From Blakeslea trispora (lineage: Eukaryota > Mucoromycota > Mucoromycetes > Mucorales > Choanephoraceae), in the NCBI GenBank assembly GCA_025331445.1, contig JAIWNE010000162.1:1-52984 (forward strand): a stretch of DNA of 52,984 nucleotides. The letters are read 5' to 3'. A program made the position numbers and the translations under genes. Below the pieces are notes generated by a model. It was not told the origin of the DNA, ran no database searches, and worked only from the letters and a program-made list of their open reading frames with translations. How positions within the stretch are numbered: the stretch's first letter is position 1; every line of letters begins with the position of its first letter. Shown piece by piece: positions 10,860 to 22,216 of the stretch.

Positions 10860-13310
10860 GCAAGTACATAACAATAATAGGACAACAACTTCTGATGGCT
10901 TTCGTGTAGACCTCCCTGTGAGTGTGCGTATCATATGAAGATTCAGTGAATTGAAGAAGATTTGAGTTACTATTGCTGTCCACTAGTACCTTGATTGATC
11001 CAGGACTTTTAGCTCTGAGCAAAGCCACATTTAATTGGCCCTGACCAGAAAAATAGTTTGAGAGTCACATACCAAAGTCATCTGAAGCCTATTCTTATAC
11101 TTTGTTAATCGGCATTCTGTATCTTATGCAAACAATCGTCTGACAAGTTGTTTTTAAACTTGGTAAACAGCTTGAATAGATTTGTAGATAATCAAAAGGT
11201 GATGTCTGTGCAAAGTCAACTTTCAAGCAAAGTTGCTAAAGAAACTACTGCTGCTTCGGTTATAAAGTGCTGCCACTGAGCGTCTTGCTAAATTAGCACA
11301 AGTGTTTCTATTGCTAGTCAGTAAATGGAATAGACAGCATCATCTAGATCTCTCAAATCAGCAAAGTATTGGGCACCAGAAACAAGGTAAAGAAGCATAT
11401 GTAGGTAGTACCTTTTGACTTATTTGAATGCGATTGTGTAGGCAAGACAGAGTGGGTTGTCATTCTTTCCGGGTGCTCAGTGTCAATTTTTACTACTATA
11501 CCAGACGTAAAGTTGCAAGGAATTTAGGATAAACAATGGTTCTGGTAGCCGAATTAATTCTATTTACCTTCATATAAGCGGTGAGTGTTGATTTTAACTT
11601 TTTTATTATAAAACACTGCTTGTTGATTTTCATAGTGTACTTGTAGACTTTAATATGCTAATTAGTTTATCTGAGGACGATAATAAAATGATCTAACATG
11701 TCTCTAGGACTGACACTTTCTCGCATTGAAGCATAGATTCATCTTATTTTTCTCTTCAGGAGAAAAAGCTGCTCTAATATCACCCTTATAGACATATTCG
11801 ATAATGTACATGATAGCACCTGGAAGGTAAACGACTCATCGTCGATACAAATGCTGAATTTGCCACAAAGATATAGATTATATGGAACAATCCGAAACGT
11901 ATTTAACAACTCTACCAAATACGTGTTCATTGATTGTTTCTTCAAAAATTTTAACAAAATTCATGTTGAACAATTCAGTGCAAGAACTTAGACAACTGGA
12001 GGCATGTTGTGCATTCTAAAGCTTTCGCTGAATCTCCAGCCAAGTTAGGCTGTGGTTTTACAGTGCTGAAAAGATCAGGTTTACCAAAGCGTCGAAAAAT
12101 GCTAACGGCATCTTGGTGGTTCTCGTGAGAAAGATGAGGGAGGTTTTTAGGACTGAGCCAAATTATTAAGCAAAAAGTATAGCATGTCATAGTAGACACT
12201 TTATTGTAAATCTTGACAATATCTCATTTTTAATGATCCAGCAGCTGCTTTATCTGGATACAACAGGTTACAATACAAGGACTCATAGTGCTGATTGGTT
12301 TTGCTTGTTTTGGGAAGGGTTTCATCACCTTTTAACTAAACATTTACATCTCAATTGAAAGTAGCTTCGTTACTCACTTGGATCAATCCAATTCCAGAGT
12401 GCCCAGTCGGTCTGTTGTACCGCCTTCTATCATGTAAAACTTCTATACGAAAAATTCATCTTGACCCTATTCAGCCCTTGATACCGTTGAGATCGTTTCA
12501 TGGTTCCTCAGCAAATTGAAGCATGTTTTTATTCAATTGATCAAAATGATTCATAGTATGCATTACATCTTGAGTCTACTGTAAGACGTTCGAATTCATG
12601 TCAGAGAAATTGGATACTCTATTTTAAAGCTGAATGATGGAGTTGTGAAGATGAATTTGAGCAGATATAGGTGCTGCCACATCCTCAGGAAGGGCAAATC
12701 CAGTCAAATGATTAGAAACGTCTTTAATGTGATAATTGTTGTTATCAGATGTCACGTTAACAAGACTCGAATCAAGCTTTTCACCCAATGAAGCAAAGCT
12801 GAGAAACATGTCATAAGATCTTATACTCTTCTTAAGTTCAGTTGAATTTTAGTCTCTTGGTGTCTACAAAGAAGCCAAAACTTGTGATGTTACACATAAA
12901 GGCTCAACAATAGCTGATCCGTTATCACAGAGCAACTGCAACTGTGGTCAAACATTATTTGAATGCGAAGTGCGCTCTTCAATTTGCATAAGAGCAATGC
13001 ATTTATATCAAAGAACATTGATCTCACCTAGCGCATCTCTCTCAATTAGAATTTCAGCAGACACTTAAACTGGCGTAAGTCTGATATACACATAAAAGTG
13101 AAATTTACGGCAATAAGTTAAGATGACACATGAGTTGCAGACGTATTGCTCAGGAGCATTTGTAGTTGTTTCTTGGGCTCCGTCTTCAATAAGAGTACTT
13201 TCAATCTTCTCAACCAAATTGACGATATTGAGTTTGTTGGGCATAATTGATGGGTTTTGAGACGATGACTTACTTGTCTACATCTTATGCAAGTGCGTCG
13301 CAAATCAATA
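10860..13310 (-). pseudogene. Old Helitron (Rep-helicase) relic
   Basis: Four separate patches match the intact-framed Helitron at 26.4-31.1 kb, in the same order and on the same strand. Near 13235-13303 is a zinc knuckle (CIRCRQVSHRLKTHQLCP). Near 12060-12120 is the Rep N-terminal patch (HQDAVSIFRRFGKPDLF). Near 11735-11900 is the Rep two-tyrosine region (IVPYNLYLCGKF and, in another frame, IIEYVYKGDIRAAF). Near 10880-11055 is the extreme helicase C-terminus (GQLNVALLRAKSPGSIKVL). Walker motifs and the HUH motif are missing or not recognisable, and frames change often. At about 2.4 kb it is roughly half the length of the other copy, so large internal parts are lost. No CTRR terminus was identified. 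Confidence 0.75.
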
Positions 13311-16080
13311 TTACTGTGGAATGAGTGCAGCGTACTTGATTATGTTTGTTCCAATGAAGGCAATTTCGTTTAGTCATCTCATACTTTGAATTTTGTGCAA
13401 TTGAATATTTAAACAAACGAAATGACTATCTTAACCCGTGCTAATTTGTGCTTGTAGTGTTCAAAGCTTTACGTTATATACAAAAATCTAGTTTTAAAAT
13501 CCATTTACGTATCATTGTGGCCAACAACAGTAACCTGTCAACAGACATTATTACTTAACATAAATAGACATGCTGGAACATGAAATAACAACCAGCAGAA
13601 ACAGATGTTTTGAAAGAACAGATACAATGAACTTAAGTCATGATGTAGAGTATGAAACTGATTTCGTAAGCCAGTACACACTTGTATGTGCTTCAAATAA
13701 GAGACAAAAAAAAGTTGATAGGCGAACAAGCCATACTATCATAAAAGCTTAAGAAGGGCTCTAAGCGACAGTCAACAACTTCAATTACAATCTTTCGTTT
13801 TGTTGATATTAACTATGTTGCTATTACAATCTCAGTAGATAAAACTCATCACTGTTACTTCTAAAAATATTGTCGTGTTACATTTGTTACTTTTGCACAG
13901 AATGCTCTGGGTCTACGGATTAGCATTATCAGAGTCATACGGTACAAATAAAGCCTGTTCTTATCAGTAATGTAGAAATTATGTAGTACATAGGTTTTTC
14001 TCACTCAACCATTGTCTCACAAACATTAATCCTATTTTTATGACATCTGTCTTTATGCATTACTTCTTTAAAAGTGTCAAATGGCCCTACAAGTGCATTT
14101 GGTTGTTAAGCATTGGAGTGCTGGATACCACATACCAATATGCTGATACACTAGCAAAGCAAGATTTGATTTCTGTACTGTTACTCGTTTATTGAGGCTT
14201 TGAAAGAACACGGCTGAGTGCATTGACTCCTCTTCTTTCACTCGCACAAGCACATATTGGTGTATACTCGCACTACACAATCGGAGCTGGAATTTGGCTA
14301 CACTGCTGTTATGCACAAATTGGTGCTTACTTCTCTTCATTTAGTGATCAATCAGCTGTAATCAATATCAAAAGCTCTACTTAACAAGACTATGAGGCTT
14401 ATAATAGTGACTGTGTCAACTTTAGCATTTGGGAGATGGCGAGATGTTTTTTACTCAAAAACGTGTGGTGAAAAGGTAATAGACAGATTATGTTAGACTA
14501 CGAGTTCGTTTGTCCTGCAAGAATAATGGGACATAAGTAACCGTAATGTAGTCTGAAGAGTATAAGCGCAAGTGAATTCCATGCCAGGATAGTTTGGGTG
14601 AGACTAAGAGTGTCAAGTTGGGAATGTTGAGATTTAAGATGCAAGTATACCTGCGTTTTGCTGTCTTGCTTGATCATGAGAAGTAAAAAAAGTTTGTAAT
14701 TTGCATCAAAAGCCATGTTGTCGATTGCATCAACTGCGTAAGCAAACGCCGTAAAAGTCTATAACTATTGGCTTGATAAGTTTTTTGTTAGGTAGTAAAA
14801 GCAGAGACAATGAAAATCATAAAAAGCAATAAAACAACAACCCAAAAAAGGAAATCGAACGATTTATTCTCCCGTTTGATTCTTCGATCTATTATTCTTT
14901 ATTTTCATTGTCTTGGTTTTTATTCTTTCATCAACACACACACACACAAAAAGGGGGAAACCGACTGCGAATGACACTAGTTCACCTCGCATCTGCCTTC
15001 CTTTCACATAGGACAGATAAACTGCTATGCTTTGTGTCAACACTACTCGGCGCTCTAGACCATTCACAGATGGTTTCCAGGGCACTTGTAGACTGAAAAA
15101 TTGGGTTTATATAGGCTGAAGCAAAAAGCTGTTGCCAAGTTGTGGTTTCCAATTTTCGTATATAAACAAATAGCTGTAATTTGTATGTTTGGAAAATTAA
15201 TTTCTACTCCTTTTTTTTTCTATCCTTTCCGCTCACTTTGATTTTAGGCTCATACATAATCATCTTTCTCATACATTGTTTTATTCCATGCGACAATAAT
15301 CAAGTGAAAGTAGAAGGTATGCTGTTGTAGCAGTGATACTCGGTGGTCCAGGCAAAACAAACATGAGAAAGGCTTTTGTAGCGTCTGTCAGTATATTTTT
15401 AGCCTTGGTATGTCTCGTTTCCTTCAATACACCAATGGACTATGATCATACTTGTCTCTTTTTCTGTAGTATACTTGTTGTTATCATCTAAGAGAGAGAG
15501 GAGAGAATGTTCAAATAAAAAAGCACTGGGAGAAAGCAACATGAATATTTTGCACTCAATGTCTTGATTTCGTCTTACAAGTCTACGCTTTACAACCTTC
15601 TTTAGTCTCTGTTTCTCTCTTGTCTTTTTTTTTACTTTTGTGTCCACCTCAACTTTCTTGTTGCTCACTCATCTTGAATCTCAAGATCAGCATCTTGGAT
15701 CTTGACGATGACTACCCTATGACATGCCTACATCTCAACACTTTTTTTTTTGGTTTCGTCCTGAGTCCTTTTTTTTTCGATTTGACTTGTAGCTACTTGT
15801 AACCGAGTTGTATTCTGTGTATTGCTGTATCGACTGAAACAAGCCTCAAGTAAATATGTGTGCTTCACTATCTTTCTTCGGTGATGGTGCTTGTATCTCA
15901 AGATGTTGCTGATGAGTGCAGATGTCGGCCTGAGTTGACCTTTGTTTGGAAGTCAAGATAACTGTCAATATTGCAAGACACAAAGTGAGCTGTTTAACAA
16001 TTAACACAATGATACAGTACGGTCAGATTGTACATTATCAAGTAAAAAAAAAAGAAAAGGAAGAAAATGTTGTCATTTAA
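13311..16080. other. 2.8-kb stretch without an identifiable gene
   Basis: Reading frames here are under 90 codons and none shows a motif I recognise. A short CA repeat lies near 14935-14948 and poly-T tracts near 15630 and 15742-15775. The longest frames (14077-14340 and 15399-15668, minus) look like chance frames or eroded fragments. Confidence 0.5.
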
Positions 16081-16103
16081 TATTGTATACATTCTTCATT
16101 ACG

Positions 16104-16178
16104 ATTGGCTGTTTAAAATGTAGTGTGGATTAATCATTCACCACACACCACGTTATTATTTTTTATGCCTTATATAAG
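16104..16178 (+). promoter_or_regulatory. Promoter of the CCCH-finger pseudogene
   Basis: An ATTGG box (CCAAT on the other strand) at 16104-16108 is followed by a TATATAAG box at 16171-16178. The first good ATG is at 16341, which suggests a leader of roughly 130 nt. The presence of a promoter argues that the downstream gene arrived as genomic DNA, not as a reverse-transcribed copy. Confidence 0.55.
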
Positions 16179-16340
16179 TAAAAAGAGAAAAGCAAGGTCA
16201 CATGATTTCTTTAATGACGCCGAAATAATTTTTTGGGTGACTTAAAATTTCTCTCTCTCTTTATTTGTTTATTACCCTTCCTCTTATTTGTTAACTAGTA
16301 GCCTTACTCTAAATTGAAAAGCATCTATCATTGAAAACAA

Positions 16341-18327
16341 ATGTCTGATTATAAAGAGCCTGTTTATTATATGACTGAAGACGTGCAGCGTATTGTGGAT
16401 GAGTTGAATAGACAGTCAGAAGAAGAAAGAAAGAAGAAAGAAGAGAAAGAACAAGCAGCCAAACCCCCAGCCTCGTTGCATGGTTCAGATCTATGTCTAG
16501 CTACAGGATGTCTTCTGCCACCACCACAAGCACGATCGCCAACTAGATTACACCGAGCACCGCTTTGCAGAAGAAGCTTGCTCCATATACATGCCAAAGA
16601 AAAACGAACCCCTGTTGTTGAAAAAAACTTGCCTTTCAAGTCTGCCCTTGGCGACTGTTCTCTCACAAGTTCCAAGACAAACACTCAAAGGCTGATGTGA
16701 GCAACAATAAGACTACTACCGCAGTGAAAGGCATGATTAGATCAGCCAAGACCGCGCGTATCAAAACAGCTAAGGCTATCAAATCGACGGTCATGTCGCC
16801 ATCGCGCAGCCTTTCTCCTTCGTTGCCAACAACAACAACAACAGGTCCTTCTGGTACCGAGAAGATCTCGCTTCTTGATTCTGTGTCAATCAACTCTTCT
16901 TCTTCTGGTGTTGCCATCAATACCACTGTAAATGCTTCAGACACATCAAACGCTAAAGAAACAGGTAATTCTGTTTCTAATAGATATGCCTCTAATAGCA
17001 AAAAAAACACATCACTACCAGCCCTAAGCTTAATAATGATAGCAATCAAAAGATGGCCAGATTGACAGCTAGCTCCGGCATTGCCGTCACAAGCCCTGCT
17101 GTTCATGTACAAAGACCTACAGCTACTACTAAACCTGCTGCTGTCACTAAACCTGCTGTTACTACTTCGTCTGCTACTACCTCTGTTGCTGCTGAAAAAG
17201 CCAAAGCCTTGGTATCTATGAATGTTGAAGCAATGACCAATCAGTCAGACAAAAAGAAAACTGCTGTAAAAGAAGCATATGTTCCGAAGACAACATCTTG
17301 CGCTACCAATGCTTCAAGATTGCCATCTTACTCTGAAGATATGTGGCGGAATAAGAAGAAGAGCAGAAAGAGAAAGAGCAAACAGACAAAGAAAGTGAAT
17401 GCTCGAGAAGCTACCAAGGCTCACGCTGATTACCCGGCTCATCACAATAACAAAAAACGAGATGACTTTGACCTTTTGCTTTCCAGCTATCATAAGTCAC
17501 AGAAACGAAAGGCCGAAAATGAGCTACACATGCCTGTCAAGCGTCAGCATTTGAGTGATAAACATGCCAACGACAACAGCAGTAGAAAACACAACTACAA
17601 CAATATCAACAGGAACACCAACAATACTAACAATACTAACAGTGGCAAGAAACGCCAGTTAGAAGATGTAGTGAGGGCAATCGTGCCACCAAGTACCAGA
17701 AGACTCCTTTTGTTCCACGCATAAATTGTAAGCGTTTCTTGCATGGTTATTGTGAAGACGTAAGTTAACAATCAGACATCTTCCTCTTATATATAAAGCA
17801 GAGCATTCATAATTTATATGTTATTTTTCAGGGAAATTAATGTACTTTCAATCATTATCCAAGCAAAGAAGAAAGTGGTTTGTCAGCTCTTCAAGATAAA
17901 CTCTTGTTCAAAGTTGGATGTTTGTGAATTCTGTCACGTAAGTACATACAACAACAACAAAAACTAGCTCAGATTAGATTCAAGCCTAATCGACTTTTTT
18001 TTTATCTATAGGATTTGTTAATTGAACCATTCCAATTTCATTTTCTAAAAGGCAAATGCAACAATCAGTAACGTAGCTATTCGTATACTCCATTAACTAA
18101 TGAGAGTAGAGAAATGCTTCGTGCTCTGACCGGGCCATATCGATTCTACTATTTGAAAGAATCTTGCAACTACGGTGATGAATATATATTCAGTCATAGT
18201 AGTTGCACTGAAGAAGAAAGAAAGTGACTGGAGCAAGAAATTCTGCCTTGCAAGTTATATTTCAGTACAGACAAATGTCCCAAAGGTGATGAGTTTTTCT
18301 TTGGTCAAGGCGAATTGAACATCTAGT
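16341..18327 (+). pseudogene. CCCH zinc-finger protein (ZC3H4/6/8-like), decayed
   Basis: The N-terminal part starts MSDYKEPVYYMTEDVQRIV and has an acidic/basic helix, then low-complexity Ser/Thr and Lys-rich sequence spread over several frames. The C-terminal part has a row of CCCH fingers. Finger 1 (CKRFLHGYC...CTFNH) is split by a 72-nt intron at 17760-17831 and contains a TAA. Finger 2 (CQLFKINSCSKLDVCEFCH) is intact and followed by a 74-nt intron at 17938-18011. Finger 3 (FQFHFLKGKC) is broken by a stop. Finger 4 (YRFYYLKESC...FSH) lacks two cysteines. Finger 5 (CKLYFSTDKC) lacks its last Cys and His. The finger order and the LTNESREMLRALTG linker recall the ZC3H4/6/8 (suppressor of sable) group of RNA-binding nuclear proteins. 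Introns and promoter are kept, so it was copied at DNA level. The family call is moderate; the pseudogene status is firm. Confidence 0.65.
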
Positions 18328-18649
18328 AAATAAACCTCTGCTTGACTTTGCTTTTTCAGCCTATTCTTTAGTATACTCCTATGATTTTTTTCAACTACAT
18401 GGTCCAGTCTAATAACGCACACTTACAAATAGATATTGTTTTATCAAATGCATAATAACTTTCATTCCTTACACATGATGATAGGATTCACTATACTTCT
18501 TTTAAATTGCCTTGTAATAAACCTTTTTATTAGTTTTAGGTGTCAGAGAAAATATAAGTATCATGCTATAGAAGACATCTATTTCATAATCAGAATTTTT
18601 TGAAAACGGATATTTTCGAGAATTACAAATTCCAAACGTAAAATATATA
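18328..18649. other. No gene seen
   Basis: AT-rich sequence between the zinc-finger pseudogene stop and the end of the DDE transposase remnant. Nothing recognisable. Confidence 0.5.
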
Positions 18650-19640
18650 ACTTAAAGGTTTAAAAAGTTTTTATTGGTTCATTCTGAGCTTTCGGTGAGA
18701 CTTGTGGAGTTTGGAGAATTGCGCCATAAGAGCAAAGACCTCTTGCACATTTTTGCCTTGGACATAGGCATTGATGTAGGAGAAACTCTTGTTGTGTTAT
18801 ATCCTAATTGCCAAGGGAGCTTCTCTCAAAGACAGACACTGTCCAAGAAACAACCAATGTTGCCATTGAGGCATTCAAGCGAATAATCGCATTCTTGGCG
18901 AGCTTCTCTTTTGGCTGCACCCCAGTACCGTTCAATCCAGTTACATTCGCAATGGTACTTGAGGTACAGCTCGAAATTAAAGCCGTTGGCTTCTATGACT
19001 TCTGCAAGAATGGACTTTTGGTTGTCAAAGTCCGGTTGCTGTTCCAAGTGGTGAACAGCGCAGCACCTTCCAGTAACGTTTGCCACGTTGTTACAGTATC
19101 TTGGAATGCTTTGCTGCTCGTTGACATTCTTGTAAAGCTTTCTTTGGTTCAGGATGCTTTTAATGCCAATGAAGAACGTCTTTGGCATTTCATTTTGGTC
19201 ATTAAGATTTGGTTTGTAGTCTGTAGATGAAGACATGCACTACTTAATGAATGTATTTGTATTACTGGATGCACCTTCAATGGATGATACGGTATGCAGC
19301 TGCCTTTTTTTGTAAACTTTTTTTTGGAGAAGTACATATTTTGTTGTTCCGCATAGTTGTACTCTCTCAAGACAAAAATTTTTGTCTCGAAACAATGTCT
19401 GGGCAGACTCTTCACTCTTAATCTCAATAGCATTTATGTTCATTTTTTTGCCACCAATGCATAAGGAGCAAAGGCATTGTGATTGCTGCTTTGATCAAAT
19501 AAAAACACAGCAATTAAGTCAGGATGAGGAGCTTTGAACAGAGGGACGAGTTCATTTTCCAATTGTTCTCTCATATGTTGACTAATCCAATTCCCTTCAC
19601 CACGGCGTATAGGAGTTTTAAAAATATTCGAGTGAGGTTT
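18650..19640 (-). pseudogene. DDE transposase, C-terminal part (third piece)
   Basis: Reading leftward, the piece begins with RRGEGNWISQHMREQLEN and reaches the second catalytic Asp in FDQSSNHNAFAPYALVA (about 19450-19500). It continues through a QPDFDNQKSILAEVIE segment to the catalytic Glu in YHCECNWIERYWGAAKRE (about 18930). It ends in a SYINAYVQGK segment. These are signatures of a fungal DDE transposase family common in Mucoromycota, Glomeromycotina and Basidiomycota, whose formal superfamily I cannot name with certainty. Frameshifts occur near 19240 and stops near 18800. The N-terminal and middle parts of the same protein lie on the same strand at 31.4-32.3 kb and 25.7-26.2 kb. The residue counts on both sides of the 19.64/25.73-kb gap add up to the normal family spacing, so this is probably one split gene. 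Confidence 0.8.
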
Positions 19641-21949
19641 TTCTGATTGAGGTCAATATTCAGCTTTTATAGACATGGTTCTTTTGGCTTTTGAAATGAT
19701 TAAAGTGATGGGTTTTTGATTGAAATGTAATGTAGAGGCTTAAGGGAGGTTAGTTTTTTAATTTGAAGCTGATCTGAAGAGATGAGTCGATCTCGGTTTT
19801 TTTTACATGTCAAAGGCCATAAAATAAATAAAAAGACTAAGAAAAATAATTCGTGAGAAAGAGATTTGGCTGAAAAGGGAAAAAATATAGCAGTGAGAAT
19901 GAAGAGATAATCAAATGTGGGGATAGGCCAAGTGAGGTGAGACAATCTGTGCAAAAAAATAGAAAGTATATATGCAAATTTATTTAGAAGGTAAAGAAAA
20001 AGTAAAAGGAAGGTAGTTTCTTGAGGTTAACTCGGATATTTCAAAAGAAAAAGGTGGCAGGCTGAAAGAGAAGAAAAAGAAGCATAGGCCATTAAAGTTA
20101 TACAGCCAAAGGTCAAAGAGCCAATTTTTAATTTTTTTGTGTAATCACAACAAGGTGTGGAAAGCTAAAGAAGTATATAAAATGGTCAAGAAATCAAATG
20201 ATAAGGAAAAAGGAAGATATGAGTGTTCTTTTATTTAATTTCTAAGATAGTGGTACAAAAAAGTTACGATCATGGCTGAATGTCGATCTTGAGATCACTC
20301 ATCACCATCACTGAAGCAACATGAGCACATGGAGAAGGACCCGTTATTGCTGTAAGTGTCTATAAGGCAAACAATATTTGGTAAAATGAATAACAGAGAT
20401 TCTAAGAGCTAAATAATTAAAAAAAACTGCTATCATCTCTGTATAAAGTGAGATTGTATAGGATGGACTATCTAAAGTTGCCATTCATGGGTATAACTTA
20501 AGCATAGACAAGATGGAGAAGTCAGATGTAGGTGTGAGACTAGGAGCGGTAGCCTTAAGAAAAGTCTGAGAACAAAGAAAGGAATATTTTCAAACTGAAA
20601 GGTAGTCAAAAGAAAAAAGAAAATAAAAGAGAGAGGCAACTACATTTCCTACCAAATCGCTATTTTATCTTCTGCTAATGACTCTCACTTAATAAGGATG
20701 AAATGTTTTATTATCTCTTTTAAGAACTGTTGGTCTTAAACATTGGAATCCAAACTTGAGACTAGGCAAATCAACTGTGTAGACAAACAACTTTAAATGC
20801 TTTGAAATTGATATTGGACTTAATAGTGATATTGAATGCCTAGTTGAGAGGACATAAAAGAAGAACAGAAGGATCAATTGTAGACTCTATATGAGTGATT
20901 CATTCCCTTTCTTTTATCAAGACAATTGGTTGTTGTACATGTTTATCGAAATGAGTATATCATCAACAATCATCAACATTTTTGGTCAATGCTAGCAACA
21001 ATCCAAGAGTCGCTTTTCAGATAGATCCATCATAATACGTTTTTATTTCTCCAATATTTAAAAAAAGTACAACTAGCTATACTGCAATCCACCTCATAGA
21101 TGCTTACCTCTAAAAAAACATGATACTCTCTGAAGAACCTTTGATCATCCAAAGTGCTGCTGATATGTAACTTGAATTGATTCTTTCACCGGCAAAGATG
21201 TTGACAATGATACCATCTCCCTTTGACTAAGCTGTTAGCTTTACTGGTAGCTTTACCTCTTAGTTCCATTTTGTAATTGATAGGATTGATCTCTAGTAAA
21301 TCAGATGTAAATTCGGCTAGAAATTGTTATTTGGAGAGTGCAAGCATTGTCTTCAATAAACTAAAGTGATAAAAGGTTGTTATTACAAGTTGAAGGTGCA
21401 ATCCGGATGTTTAGGTTGATTCAATCAGAAACGATAATGACTCCATACTATCTTCAAAGGTTTATATGTGTGTCAGGTAATCAATTGTAGAAATGGAACA
21501 ATACCTTACCATGCTTCAAAGATCCATTGGGCTTCTTCATAAAACAATCATCTAACAGTGTGACTAATACATTATCTATTTTCATGAAATGTTAGATTAT
21601 AAAGCCATATGTAATACCATCGAGTTGCTTACCTTCGCTTTGTATTCGACGCGATTAAAAGAATTCTCATGTTAGTGTAATCATCTCCATCACTGATAAT
21701 TTGGAAGAAAGTGTAATTATTGATCTTTTTCAAGTGATTTAGTCATGGCGTGTTTAAAAAACTGCAATTGTCTGCTTTGTGATGGTAAGATGAGCGACTG
21801 TATGATAAAGACTTGAGCTGCCCAAATTGATCAAGAACAAAGCTAAAAAATAAGCCTCTTTCTAGACAGATAAAAGAATGGATAAGTTAGCGATCATGTA
21901 GCATGGTCTGAATGATACACCATAACTCGGAAAGGAAATACTCTCGAGA

Positions 21950-22070
21950 TTCAGGAAAAAAAAAGAGTGTAGTAATTAATAGAGTGAAGGAAAAAAAAGG
22001 TCGAGAAAAAAAAGTAGAGGAAAAAAAGCCAAGAAACAAAAAAGAGATAAAAAAAGGAAAGAGAGTAATG
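21950..22070. repeat. Purine-rich tract
   Basis: About 120 bp of almost unbroken A and G on the plus strand, with repeated runs of seven to nine A separated by short G-containing spacers. It precedes the promoter-like site at 22181. Confidence 0.8.
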
Positions 22071-22180
22071 TCACCCCCATAAACAACACGGAACTTTGGG
22101 GGTCAATTTACTTTTAAAGTATGTCAGCTATCCTAATGTAGGTAAAGAGAGAATAAACCTGGAACCTTCTTAGAAATCGG

Positions 22181-22216
22181 CCAATCAGAGTAGCGAATTT
22201 CCATCACTATAAAAAA
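22181..22216 (+). promoter_or_regulatory. Orphan CCAAT/TATA promoter
   Basis: A CCAATCAG box at 22181-22188 is followed 20 bp later by a TATAAAAAA box at 22208-22216. A pyrimidine stretch (ttcctctctttgcatca) sits near the expected start site. No open reading frame of any length follows on the plus strand, so a gene has been lost or the transcript is noncoding. Confidence 0.45.

Noticed and set aside
14864..15096. Overlapping short frames on both strands near a CA repeat
   Set aside because: Neither shows a domain, promoter or splice structure; both are near the length expected by chance.
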